A stretch of DNA of 64,000 nt, from positions 124,001-188,000 of the forward strand of contig JADILV010000021.1 in assembly GCA_017695115.1 (NCBI GenBank), written 5' to 3'. Under the pieces are notes generated by a model. It was not told the origin of the DNA. It saw nothing but the letters and a program-made list of their open reading frames with translations, and searched no databases. The stretch comes from Candidatus Cryptobacteroides avicola (GTDB lineage Bacteria > Bacteroidota > Bacteroidia > Bacteroidales > UBA932). A program made the translations under genes and the position numbers. Below are positions 51,829 to 59,770 of this stretch, one piece after another; the stretch's first letter is position 1, and each line of letters begins with the position of its first letter.

Positions 51829-52551
51829 ATGATATACAGGGAATTGACAGAACAGGAATATAAGGACGCGGAAGACCGCATCCTTTATGAAGACAACCAT
51901 CTTCTGGTGGTGGACAAGAGGGCAGGGGAGATCGTCCAGGCGGATATGACCCGGGACGAGACTATTTCGGACCTGTATAAGTCATTCATTGCGATGAGGG
52001 ATTTGAAGCCCGGAAGCGTTTTTGTGGGGATTCCGCACAGGCTTGACCGGCCGGTAAGCGGGATTGTCGTGCTAGCAAAGACATCCAAGGCGCTTTCAAG
52101 GCTCAATGCTATGTTCCGTGACGGACAGGTGCACAAGTTCTATTGGGCGCTTGTCTGTGCGGCCCCACCCGAGGATGCAGGCGAGCTTTCCTGTTATCTT
52201 GTGCGCAATGAGCAGCAGAACAAGTCCTATGTCTTCAGAGGTGATCCTTCCCGCCGGAAGGATGCAAAACTGGCAAAGCTCAGATATTGGCTTAAAGATA
52301 CTACGGATAGATATTATCTTCTTGAAGTAGAGTTGCTTACGGGAAGACATCACCAGATACGCTGCCAGCTGGCGGATATGGGATGCTGTATCAAAGGGGA
52401 CCTGAAATACGGTGCTCCGAGGTCAAACCCTGACGGGGGGATATGCCTGCATGCCAGGAGGATGGAATTCATCCACCCCGTAAAGAAGACCCCAATGGTG
52501 ATCGAGGCTCCCGTGCCGCAGTCATGGAAAGTCATTCTAAATAAACGCTGA
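51829..52551 (+). CDS. RluA-family RNA pseudouridine synthase
   Basis: 240 residues, no S4 domain, so a single catalytic domain. The catalytic aspartate is in IPHRLDRPVSGIVVLAKTSK (about residue 68). The KFYWALV strand and ELLTGRHHQIRCQLA near 165-180 are also typical. It isomerises specific uridines in rRNA or tRNA; the target is not decidable here. The GH109-like gene starts 4 bases downstream; shared transcription seems likely but functionally unrelated. Confidence 0.9.
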   Translation: MIYRELTEQEYKDAEDRILYEDNHLLVVDKRAGEIVQADMTRDETISDLYKSFIAMRDLKPGSVFVGIPHRLDRPVSGIVVLAKTSKALSRLNAMFRDGQVHKFYWALVCAAPPEDAGELSCYLVRNEQQNKSYVFRGDPSRRKDAKLAKLRYWLKDTTDRYYLLEVELLTGRHHQIRCQLADMGCCIKGDLKYGAPRSNPDGGICLHARRMEFIHPVKKTPMVIEAPVPQSWKVILNKR

Positions 52552-52555
52552 AAAT

Positions 52556-53977
52556 ATGAAAAGATTTACCGGAATTTTGCTGGCATTGTCAGCAGCATTG
52601 GCGGTCGTATGCGGCTGTCAGGACAGGAACGGAGGCATTATCAGGACAGAAGTGCCTGAAAGGCCTGCAGGACAGGAAGATATGCTGGGGTTTGCGGCTC
52701 CGGCCCTCGAAACTGTGCGTATCGGTTTCGTCGGACTGGGAATGAGAGGTCCCGGGGCTGTTGAGCGCATGTCGCAGATAGAGGGTACCGATATTGTGGC
52801 ATTGTGTGATGTGGAGACGGAAAATGTGGAAAAATGCCAGGGGATTCTGAAAAGGCTGGGACGGCATGAGGCTGCCGCATACAGCGGAGACGAACAGGTC
52901 TGGAAGCAGCTCTGCGAAAGGGACGATATCGACCTGGTGTATATCGCCACCAACTGGCAGTCACATGTGATGATCGCAAAATATGCCATGGAGCATGGAA
53001 AGCATGTGGCCATTGAGGTGCCTGCGGCCATGAACCTGGAGCAGATATGGGACTTGATAAATACCTCGGAGCGCACGAGGAAACACTGCATGCAGCTTGA
53101 GAACTGTGTGTATGACTTTTTCGAGCTTACTACTCTGAATATGGCTCAGCACGGGCTTTTCGGCGAGATCCTGCATGGTGAAGGGGCATATATCCACAAT
53201 CTTGAAGAGTTCTGGGACGAGTACTGGCATGACTGGAGGCTTGCGTACAACCGCGACCACCGGGGAGATGTCTACCCTACGCACGGCCTGGGGCCTGTGT
53301 GCCAGGCTATGGACATACACAGAGGGGACAGGCTGAGGACCCTCGTGTCGATGGATACGAAATCTGTCAACGGCAGGGAGTATTATGAGACCCACAGGGG
53401 AGAGGCTGCTCCTGATTTCCAGAATGGAGACCATACGATGACGATGATACGCACAGAGAAGGGCAAGACCATAATGATCCAGCATGACGTGGTCAATCCG
53501 CGTCCGTACAACAGGCTTTACCAGCTGACAGGTACCAAAGGCTTTGCGAACAAATATCCGATAGAGGGATACATGGTGGACAAGTCAAAAGTCGGAGACC
53601 TTTACACCGGAGGCGAGGATGTCAAGAGCGGTAAAGTCGATATCGAGAACCTTTCCGCACACAGTTTCGTGCCTGAAGACGTAAAAGCCGCCCTGATGGA
53701 AAAATACAAGCATCCTATCCAGAAGGAGCTGGAGAATACCGCCAAGAAGGTCGGAGGGCATGGCGGAATGGATTATATCATGGATTACAGGCTTATATAC
53801 TGCCTGCGTAACGGGCTTCCTCTGGATATGGACGTATATGACCTGGCGGAGTGGTGCTGCCTTACGGAACTGACAGCCATTTCTATAGAAAACGGGAATG
53901 CTCCTGTGGAAGTGCCTGATTTCACACGCGGAGGATGGAACAAGATACAGGGCTACCGCCACGCATTCGCGGAATAG
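52556..53977 (+). CDS. GH109-like Gfo/Idh/MocA lipoprotein (alpha-N-acetylgalactosaminidase family)
   Basis: 473 residues. Sec lipoprotein signal (LSAALAVVCGC, Cys21/23 region) rather than a Tat signal. The Rossmann NAD fold starts RIGFVGLGMRGPGAVERM (about 58-75), followed by KHVAIEVPAA and the catalytic-region motif YPTHGLGPVCQAMDIHRGDR, characteristic of GH109. The family cleaves alpha-N-acetylgalactosamine through an NAD-dependent C3 oxidation and elimination mechanism. Possible substrates are mucin O-glycans or blood-group A type sugars. Note the contrast with the Tat-dependent oxidoreductase at 59771. Stem-loop terminator follows. Confidence 0.82.
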   Translation: MKRFTGILLALSAALAVVCGCQDRNGGIIRTEVPERPAGQEDMLGFAAPALETVRIGFVGLGMRGPGAVERMSQIEGTDIVALCDVETENVEKCQGILKRLGRHEAAAYSGDEQVWKQLCERDDIDLVYIATNWQSHVMIAKYAMEHGKHVAIEVPAAMNLEQIWDLINTSERTRKHCMQLENCVYDFFELTTLNMAQHGLFGEILHGEGAYIHNLEEFWDEYWHDWRLAYNRDHRGDVYPTHGLGPVCQAMDIHRGDRLRTLVSMDTKSVNGREYYETHRGEAAPDFQNGDHTMTMIRTEKGKTIMIQHDVVNPRPYNRLYQLTGTKGFANKYPIEGYMVDKSKVGDLYTGGEDVKSGKVDIENLSAHSFVPEDVKAALMEKYKHPIQKELENTAKKVGGHGGMDYIMDYRLIYCLRNGLPLDMDVYDLAEWCCLTELTAISIENGNAPVEVPDFTRGGWNKIQGYRHAFAE

Positions 53978-54004
53978 TCCGTATACGGTTCCCCGGAGCA
54001 GTCT

Positions 54005-54030
54005 GTAGACCGGACGTCTGCCCGGTCTAC
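54005..54030. terminator. Stem-loop between the GH109-like and CYTH genes
   Basis: GTAGACCGG (54005-54013) and CCGGTCTAC (54022-54030) pair perfectly around an eight-base loop. The right arm contains the CYTH stop codon (54027-54029). Confidence 0.65.
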
Positions 54031-54500
54031 CATTGGCTGTACGGATTCTGCGTCAGCATCGAATTATAGTACCGGCGGTCACCGGTGACTTCCTTTCCGA
54101 GCCATTCAGGTCTGCTGAACGGCTCGGTTTCGTTTTCAAGTTCGATTTCGGCTATTGTCAGACCTTCGTTGTCTCCATGGAATTCATCGACTTCAAAGAC
54201 ATGCCCCCCGAACGGAACGAAAAACCTTGTCTTGTCGATTATGCCGTCATGGCACAGATCCATCAGTTGTTCCGCCTCATCGGCAGGGATTTCCTTTTCC
54301 CACTCGTAGCGGCTCAGCCCGTTGTCAGTGCTGGCGCCCTTGATTGTCAGCCATGCCTGTCCGTCCGATATCCTGACCCTGACGGTCCTGCCGGATTCGC
54401 GGCATATATAGCCCTGGGTCATCCGGCGGCTGCCGGTAGCGGCCTGTTTGTAGGAGTCGTCCAGGACAAGGAATTTGCGTTCTGTTTCCGTGTGGTCCAT
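54027..54500 (-). CDS. CYTH domain protein (triphosphate tunnel metalloenzyme-like)
   Basis: 157 residues. The EXEXK signature is present (ETERKF, residues 5-10), with the later basic/acidic strands VRVRISDGQAWLTIKG, YEWEKEIP and VFEVDEFHGDNEGLTIAEIE that line a beta-barrel tunnel. Relatives hydrolyse inorganic triphosphate or other triphosphates with divalent metals. Role in this organism unknown. First ATG is used; it is 1 base away from the nadD stop, so gmk, nadD and this gene form one transcript. Confidence 0.85.
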   Translation of the reverse strand: MDHTETERKFLVLDDSYKQAATGSRRMTQGYICRESGRTVRVRISDGQAWLTIKGASTDNGLSRYEWEKEIPADEAEQLMDLCHDGIIDKTRFFVPFGGHVFEVDEFHGDNEGLTIAEIELENETEPFSRPEWLGKEVTGDRRYYNSMLTQNPYSQW

Positions 54501-54501
54501 T

Positions 54502-55077
54502 TTACATTAAATATTGCTCTATATCGGTTTTCCGTCCTTCGGATATCGCCTGCCGGATTTCCGATGACGATATTTCGACGATAGGGGCATCGACGGTCTT
54601 TATCCTGAACTCCAATCCCTTTTCAGCAGCCTTTTCAAGAAGTCCTGCCTTGATGGCTTCCATATCAAATCCTTTCCTCGGGTATACCGCCACTCCGTAT
54701 TCAGCCAGTATCCGCTCCGGATCCTTCCATCTCAGGATCGCTTCCAGATTGTCCGCACCTATTATCAGAGTGAACCTGTTTTCCGGCTCTCTGGCCGCCA
54801 GGGCATCAAGTGTCCTTATGGTGTATTGCGGAGCCGGCATGTGAAGTTCTATGTCATCCACTTTGACTTCCAGTTCCGGATGCCTCGCGACAGCCCTGAC
54901 AGCTGCCTCATACCTTTCCTGTCCGCTTTGCCGCAATTCTTTCCCTTTGAACGGGTTCTGCGGGGAAACCACCAGATACACCAGATCGAAGCCCATCCTT
55001 TCCGTCAGGCATTTCATGATGGCCAGATGTCCGGTATGAAGGGGGTTGAAAGACCCTGGATAAACGGCTATGTCCAT
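54502..55077 (-). CDS. nadD: Nicotinate-nucleotide adenylyltransferase
   Basis: 191 residues. The nucleotidyltransferase HIGH-type motif appears as YPGSFNPLHTGHLAIM (about 6-21), and the second motif as ISSSEIRQAI near 175. It adenylates nicotinate mononucleotide in NAD synthesis. Its ATG overlaps the gmk stop by one base (TAATG), so translation is coupled. Length is normal. Confidence 0.93.
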   Translation of the reverse strand: MDIAVYPGSFNPLHTGHLAIMKCLTERMGFDLVYLVVSPQNPFKGKELRQSGQERYEAAVRAVARHPELEVKVDDIELHMPAPQYTIRTLDALAAREPENRFTLIIGADNLEAILRWKDPERILAEYGVAVYPRKGFDMEAIKAGLLEKAAEKGLEFRIKTVDAPIVEISSSEIRQAISEGRKTDIEQYLM

Positions 55078-55667
55078 TATATTCCGGTTTTTCCTGCCTG
55101 GTCTCCGATGAACTCTCCGACGACTTTATCGGCTTCGGCCAGTGCGGCGTCAAGGTCGTCATTGACAAGTACATAGTCGAACTTCCCGGCCGCGAACTCC
55201 ATTTCTGAAGCGGCTTTTGCTACCCTTTTCTCTATGGCCTCAGCCGTGTCTGTCCCTCTGTCTATGAGCCTTTCCCTGAGCACTTCTACGGAAGGTGCCT
55301 GTATGAATATGGATAATGCCTTCCCTCCGAAAATCCTTTTTACGTTCACCCCGCCTTTTACATCTATGTCGAACACTATTACATGCCCTTTGGCCCATAT
55401 CCTTTCCACTTCCGACTTGAGTGTTCCGTAGAATGAACCGGGATAGACTTCTTCATGCTCGACGAACCTGTCTTCGGCGATCATCTGCCTGAACCTGTCG
55501 GCAGAAAAGAAATAATACTCCTTTCCGTCCTGTTCATTTCCCCTCGGGGCTCTGGAGGTGGCTGATATCGAGAATTCCAGTTCCGGGTATTTTTTCAGAA
55601 GATGGTTCACTATAGTGCTTTTGCCTGCTCCGGAAGGAGCTGAGAAAATGACTACTTTTCCGTCCAT
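55077..55667 (-). CDS. gmk: Guanylate kinase
   Basis: 196 residues. P-loop FSAPSGAGKSTIVNHLL (about 8-24). The GMP-binding segment SATSRAPRGNEQDGKEYYF and the later FIQAPSVEVLRERL are typical. It phosphorylates GMP to GDP. First gene of gmk-nadD-CYTH, divergent from the aldolase gene with overlapping promoters. Confidence 0.95.
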   Translation of the reverse strand: MDGKVVIFSAPSGAGKSTIVNHLLKKYPELEFSISATSRAPRGNEQDGKEYYFFSADRFRQMIAEDRFVEHEEVYPGSFYGTLKSEVERIWAKGHVIVFDIDVKGGVNVKRIFGGKALSIFIQAPSVEVLRERLIDRGTDTAEAIEKRVAKAASEMEFAAGKFDYVLVNDDLDAALAEADKVVGEFIGDQAGKTGI

Positions 55668-55696
55668 ATCAGTATATCTGAATTTTATAAGCTGTT

Positions 55697-55726
55697 TTGA
55701 TTTTTTGCAAAAATAACTATTTTTGT
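55697..55726 (+). promoter_or_regulatory. Promoter of the aldolase gene
   Basis: TTTG at 55697-55700 and TATTTTTG at 55719-55726, spacing 18. Leader of about 88 bases. Confidence 0.6.
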
Positions 55727-55742
55727 GCAGCTTTTTCCAAAA
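55709..55742 (-). promoter_or_regulatory. Promoter of gmk-nadD-CYTH
   Basis: On the minus strand TTTG (55742-55739) and TATTTTTG (55716-55709), spacing 22. Interleaved with the aldolase promoter: the two -7 boxes are 2 bases apart on opposite strands. Confidence 0.55.
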
Positions 55743-55820
55743 TAAGTCCGATGGCAGAATTATTGCAGGCAGAAGCGCGGTTTTTTGAAACGATTGTAAA
55801 CTTCAAATCATATTTCAATT

Positions 55821-56822
55821 ATGGTATCTTACAAAACACTCGGCCTTGTGAACACTAAAGAAATGTTTGCAAAGGCCATCAATGGCGGATATGCTATTCC
55901 GGCATTCAACTTCAACAATATGGAGCAGCTTCAGGCCATCATCCAGGCCGCTGCCGAGACTAAATCACCGGTAATCCTTCAGGTTTCGAAAGGTGCCCGC
56001 CAGTATGCAAACCAGACTCTTCTCCGTTATATGGCAGAAGGTGCTGTAGAGTATGCGAAAGAGCTTGGCTGGGAGCATCCTCAGATCGTCCTTCACCTTG
56101 ACCATGGCGATTCTTTCGAGCTCTGCAAGAGCTGTGTCGACATGGGATTCTCTTCAGTAATGATCGACGGTTCTCACCTCCCTTACGATGAGAATGTAGC
56201 TCTTACAAAGAAAGTCGTAGAGTATGCACACCAGTTCGACGTAACAGTCGAGGGTGAGCTCGGAGTCCTCGCAGGTGTTGAGGATGAGGTCGTAGCAGAG
56301 CACCATACCTATACCAAACCGGAGGAAGTGGTTGACTTCGTTACCAAGACAGGATGCGACTCTCTCGCCATCTCTATCGGAACTTCACACGGAGCATACA
56401 AATTCAAACCGGAGCAGTGCCATGTAGACCCTAAGACCGGCCGTCTGGTTCCTCCGCCACTTGCATTCGATGTGCTTGACGGTGTTATGAAGGAACTTCC
56501 TGGTTTCCCTATCGTCCTCCACGGTTCTTCATCAGTTCCACAGGAAGAGGTTGATACGATCAACAAATACGGTGGCAAACTCGAGGCTGCTATCGGTATT
56601 CCTGAGGAAGAGCTCCGCAAAGCTGCCAAGTCAGCCGTATGCAAGATCAACATCGACTCTGACTCACGTCTTGCAATGACTGCAGCTATCCGCAAGGTAT
56701 TCGCTGAGAAACCTGCAGAGTTCGACCCTCGTAAATATCTCGGGCCTGCACGTGAGAACATGAAGAAACTCTACATACACAAGATCATCAACGTTCTCGG
56801 TTCAGACGGAAAAGCTGAATAA
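55821..56822 (+). CDS. fba: Class II fructose-1,6-bisphosphate aldolase
   Basis: 333 residues. Zinc-binding histidines: HLDHGDSFELCKSCVDMGFS (about 93-112), HGAYKFKPEQ and HGSSSVPQEEV. Also characteristic: VEGELGVLAGVEDEV. It cleaves fructose bisphosphate in glycolysis or forms it in gluconeogenesis. Codon use is more biased than its neighbours (many CTC, GAG, TCT), as expected for a highly expressed gene. It ends in a terminator; monocistronic. Confidence 0.93.
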   Translation: MVSYKTLGLVNTKEMFAKAINGGYAIPAFNFNNMEQLQAIIQAAAETKSPVILQVSKGARQYANQTLLRYMAEGAVEYAKELGWEHPQIVLHLDHGDSFELCKSCVDMGFSSVMIDGSHLPYDENVALTKKVVEYAHQFDVTVEGELGVLAGVEDEVVAEHHTYTKPEEVVDFVTKTGCDSLAISIGTSHGAYKFKPEQCHVDPKTGRLVPPPLAFDVLDGVMKELPGFPIVLHGSSSVPQEEVDTINKYGGKLEAAIGIPEEELRKAAKSAVCKINIDSDSRLAMTAAIRKVFAEKPAEFDPRKYLGPARENMKKLYIHKIINVLGSDGKAE

Positions 56823-56849
56823 AACAGTCGGGAAATTGATATAAAATGT

Positions 56850-56876
56850 GAGCCGGACCTCGAACAGGCCCGGCTC
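56850..56876. terminator. Terminator between fba and tatC
   Basis: GAGCCGGACCT (56850-56860) with AGGCCCGGCTC (56866-56876), one bulge, five-base loop, followed by TTTCTG. Serves fba and probably the convergent tatC. Confidence 0.7.
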
Positions 56877-56911
56877 TTTCTGTATATTTCCGGATATCTT
56901 CCGATAGGTTT

Positions 56912-57769
56912 TTATTCGGTTTCTACCGGCTTTTTCCTGGCCAGCCGGATACCGAGTTCATAAAGCAGGTACAGAGGGATGAATACGACCATCAGGGTGA
57001 ACGGATCTCCTGACGGAGTGATGATGGCCGAAAGGACGAGCAGTACCACTACTGCATGCTTTCTGTACTGCTGAAGGAATTCCCTGTTGACTATTCCGAG
57101 CCGTGAGAGTACCCAGGACAGGAGCGGGAGTTCGAATACCAGTCCCATTACGAATATCATCATCAGGAAATTGCCCATGTATGAATTCAGATTGATCTGG
57201 TTGGTGATGTTTTCACTGATCTGGTATTCGGTCAGGAACCTGAAGGTGAAAGGGAAGACGAGACAGTACCCTACGGCACATCCGAGAAAGAACATGAATG
57301 TCCCGAACCCGAATGCGAACCCTATGTTCTTTTTTTCGTTGGCGAACAATGCCGGCCGTATGAATTTCCAGATCTCATAGATCAGATACGGGAATATTAT
57401 CACAAGCGAAAACCAGAACGATGTAGTGATATGGGTCATGAACTGTGACGCCACATTGATGTTTATGATGTCTACGTGGAACGACTCGTCCGCAAAATTG
57501 AGAAAAGGTATCCCTGACATCCACTTATACAGGAAAAATCCGGAGGTGGTCGGCCCCAGGACGAAGTCGTCGAAAATGTACGGCATGGCCATGAAGCATC
57601 CGACTATGCAGACCAGAAGGACGATTACCACTCTCATAAGAGCCCATCTGAGTACTTCGAGATGCCCCCAGAATGTCATCCCCTCGTCTTCTTTGTTTTC
57701 ATCTTCCGGTGTAGGGATGTCCTCGTTCCTGATTTCTTCGTTCTCCTGTGTCACTACTCGCTGTTCCAT
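56912..57769 (-). CDS. tatC: Sec-independent protein translocase TatC
   Basis: 285 residues from the ATG at 57769 (MEQRVVTQENEEIRNEDI). An acidic N-terminal tail of about 40 residues precedes the conserved FWGHLEVLRWALMR that opens the first helix. Six membrane helices follow; the periplasmic and cytoplasmic loops have FIRPALFANEKKN and FMFFLGCAVGYCLVFPF. It is the receptor for twin-arginine signals. It ends the oxidoreductase gene array and has its own promoter (57793-57824) whose -33 box sits within an inverted repeat. A non-ATG extension of 29 residues upstream would run through that promoter and is rejected. Confidence 0.93.
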   Translation of the reverse strand: MEQRVVTQENEEIRNEDIPTPEDENKEDEGMTFWGHLEVLRWALMRVVIVLLVCIVGCFMAMPYIFDDFVLGPTTSGFFLYKWMSGIPFLNFADESFHVDIININVASQFMTHITTSFWFSLVIIFPYLIYEIWKFIRPALFANEKKNIGFAFGFGTFMFFLGCAVGYCLVFPFTFRFLTEYQISENITNQINLNSYMGNFLMMIFVMGLVFELPLLSWVLSRLGIVNREFLQQYRKHAVVVLLVLSAIITPSGDPFTLMVVFIPLYLLYELGIRLARKKPVETE

Positions 57770-57792
57770 TTGCTGTCCAAAATTTTGCGGCG

Positions 57793-57824
57793 CAAATATA
57801 ATAAATGTTCCGGCGGATTTCAAA
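57793..57824 (-). promoter_or_regulatory. Promoter of tatC
   Basis: On the minus strand TTTG (57824-57821) and TATATTTG (57800-57793), spacing 20. Transcription would begin about 17 bases before the ATG. The -33 box is at the centre of the inverted repeat 57807-57835. Confidence 0.55.
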
Positions 57825-57835
57825 TCCGCCGGAAC
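57807..57835. repeat. 29-base near-perfect palindrome upstream of tatC
   Basis: GTTCCGGCGGATTT, a central C, and AAATCCGCCGGAAC. Every base pairs. It straddles the tatC -33 element and could be an operator or a palindromic repeat. Confidence 0.6.
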
Positions 57836-57898
57836 TCCAAAACATCGGTTGTTCAATTCTCTCTAAGGAAAAATCCTTTGAGTCCTTTCCCGATCTGT

Positions 57899-58810
57899 CT
57901 ATTTGCCGTATGATGCAGGAACGAAAGGCGCTGCCTTCAGATAGTCGATGCTTTCCCTGATGCTTCTGGCTACATCATCATAGCTGTATCTTTCGACTTC
58001 AACGACGATTTTCTCTACGCCTGCTGTTTTAGCGTTATTGAAAATGGCATCGAATCCGACCATACCGCTCTGTCCGATTTCACGCTCGTCCTTGATGTGC
58101 AGGACTCTGAAACGTCCTGGATATTTCTTGAAATAATCTACAGGGCTGGCTTTCCCTATCACGGTCCAGTAAACATCCATTTCGAAGAATACATATTCAG
58201 GATCGGTGTGCTTGAGCATATAGTCATACATGACTTCCTTGTCCTCGACTTTCTGGAATTCATGTGCGTGGTTGTGGTAGCCGAAGCTGATTCCGTTTTC
58301 CTTGCATTTTTTGCCTACCTGGTTGAAATAGTCGCAGTATGCCTGCAGTTCCTTGATGGTTGAAGGTACTCCGAGGTAAGGCATCACCAGATATTTCATT
58401 CCGGCAGCCTTGTGTGCTGCGATGCACTGGTCCCACCATTTGAGGGACTCGGAATAGTCTCCTGTCTTGATTTCCTTCTCGGAAAGGTATTTGTTGCAGT
58501 GGGAAGAAAGTACTTCGAGACCGGCTGCTTCAACATCCGCCTTGAACTGGGCAGGATCCGTTCCGTAGAGTTTGCCGTCCGCATAGCTGGCAGCCTCAAT
58601 AGCCGTGTAGCCCATAGAAGCAAGCGTGTCGAGAAGAGGCTTGTAATCGCTGGCTTCGTTCCCGAAAGCCCCGATCAGGCTGCGTACCGAGTAAAGCTGT
58701 ACGGCGATATCTTTTTTTACTCCGCCGTTAGTGCATGTATTTCCTGTCTGGCAGCATGAAACAGCGATTACAGAAGCTGCGATTATTGATATAATAGTTT
58801 TAGTTTTCAT
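57899..58810 (-). CDS. Exported sugar phosphate isomerase/epimerase-like TIM barrel lipoprotein
   Basis: 303 residues. Signal with lipobox (ASVIAVSC-C) at residues about 12-20. The body is the xylose-isomerase-like TIM barrel (AP_endonuc_2): AVQLYSVRSLIGAFGNEASD, YTAIEAASYADGK, KENGISFGYHNHAHEF with metal-binding histidines, and EMDVYWTVIGKASP. As an exported protein it does not act on sugar phosphates. In the 3-keto-glycoside pathway known from Bacteroides thetaiotaomicron, relatives act as lyases on 3-keto sugars; this is the best guess. It lies between the DUF1080 gene and tatC, with a terminator-like stem upstream. Confidence 0.78.
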   Translation of the reverse strand: MKTKTIISIIAASVIAVSCCQTGNTCTNGGVKKDIAVQLYSVRSLIGAFGNEASDYKPLLDTLASMGYTAIEAASYADGKLYGTDPAQFKADVEAAGLEVLSSHCNKYLSEKEIKTGDYSESLKWWDQCIAAHKAAGMKYLVMPYLGVPSTIKELQAYCDYFNQVGKKCKENGISFGYHNHAHEFQKVEDKEVMYDYMLKHTDPEYVFFEMDVYWTVIGKASPVDYFKKYPGRFRVLHIKDEREIGQSGMVGFDAIFNNAKTAGVEKIVVEVERYSYDDVARSIRESIDYLKAAPFVPASYGK

Positions 58811-58829
58811 CTGATTTTGTCTTTATAAA

Positions 58830-58857
58830 AAGAGACCGATACTTTGACCGGTCTCTT
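58830..58857 (-). terminator. Intra-operon terminator/attenuator
   Basis: AAGAGACCG (58830-58838) and CGGTCTCTT (58849-58857) pair; on the minus strand a run of T follows. It lies between the DUF1080 stop and the isomerase-like start, so expression of the downstream genes may be lower or separately controlled. Confidence 0.65.
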
Positions 58858-58876
58858 ATCTTTTGGTTGTTAATCT

Positions 58877-59743
58877 CTAGTCAAGAACTTTCACGCGGAT
58901 GTTGCGGAACCATACATCGTCACCATGATCCTGGAATCCGATGTAGCCTTCATGGTTCTCACCGCCGCAGTTGTTCAGGAGTTCGAAGGCGAGAGGCCAT
59001 TTCTCCTGGCTGAACTTGCTGGCCTGGAGCATGTCGGTCCACTGCTGTGTCCACAGATGGTACTCAACTACGTTCACATCATTCTGTCCGTGAACGACAG
59101 TGCCCTTGTAAACCATGATCTTGCCTTTGTTCCATTCGCCGTAAGGTTTCTGGTTCTGCGGTTTTGCAGGAATCATGTCATAGAGGGAAGCAGACTGTCT
59201 GTTGCCGTCTACACCGAGTTTCGCATCAGGATGGTTTGCATTGTCGAGAACCTGATACTCAGGGCTTGAAATATAGATAGGCTCGACGATTGTCTGTCCG
59301 TCCTTTTCAGTGGTGACTTCCTGTGCGAGGTAAAGTACGCCTGAGTTTCCTCCCTTGGATACTTTCCACTCGAATTCAAGCTCGAAATTCTTGAACTTGT
59401 GAGCGAAGATGAGGTCTCCGCCGTCACCTGCCTGGGCTTCTCCGCCGCCTGAACCGTTGAACTTGATGGCTCCGTCATCGACAACCCATCTTGAAGGTAC
59501 GTTGTCCTTTCCGTAGCCTCTCCAGCCTTTCATAGTCTTGCCGTCGAAGATTACATAGTAGCCGTCCTTGTCCTGAGGGAACTCTGAAAGATCTACCTGA
59601 GGCTTGTCCATGAGCTTGTACTCAGGAGCGGCTGCTTTTGTCTCGGCAGCATCTTTGGCTGCCTTCTTGTTGTTCTGGTTGCCGCATGAAGCCATTGAAG
59701 CGATGAGCGCAAGGCTTGCGGCGAATAAAAATACGCGTTTCAT
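58877..59743 (-). CDS. DUF1080 lipoprotein (3-keto-disaccharide hydrolase-like)
   Basis: 288 residues. Signal ending SMASC, lipidated at Cys20. A spacer rich in alanine and lysine (residues 22-48) precedes the single DUF1080 (PF06439) concanavalin-like domain: YYVIFDGKTMKGWRGYG, GGDLIFAHKFKNFELEFEWK, GGNSGVLYLAQ and FQDHGDDVWFRNIRVKVLD. The Pfam family is described as hydrolysing 3-keto-disaccharides or glycosides. It is downstream of the Tat oxidoreductase by 27 bases and should use its oxidised product. Confidence 0.85.
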   Translation of the reverse strand: MKRVFLFAASLALIASMASCGNQNNKKAAKDAAETKAAAPEYKLMDKPQVDLSEFPQDKDGYYVIFDGKTMKGWRGYGKDNVPSRWVVDDGAIKFNGSGGGEAQAGDGGDLIFAHKFKNFELEFEWKVSKGGNSGVLYLAQEVTTEKDGQTIVEPIYISSPEYQVLDNANHPDAKLGVDGNRQSASLYDMIPAKPQNQKPYGEWNKGKIMVYKGTVVHGQNDVNVVEYHLWTQQWTDMLQASKFSQEKWPLAFELLNNCGGENHEGYIGFQDHGDDVWFRNIRVKVLD

Positions 59744-59770
59744 AACAGATATATTAGTTCGTTTATGTCG

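Noticed and set aside
57770..57856. TTG-start extension of tatC by 29 residues
   Set aside because: It would be translated from DNA that contains the tatC promoter and palindrome; TatC starts normally at 57769.
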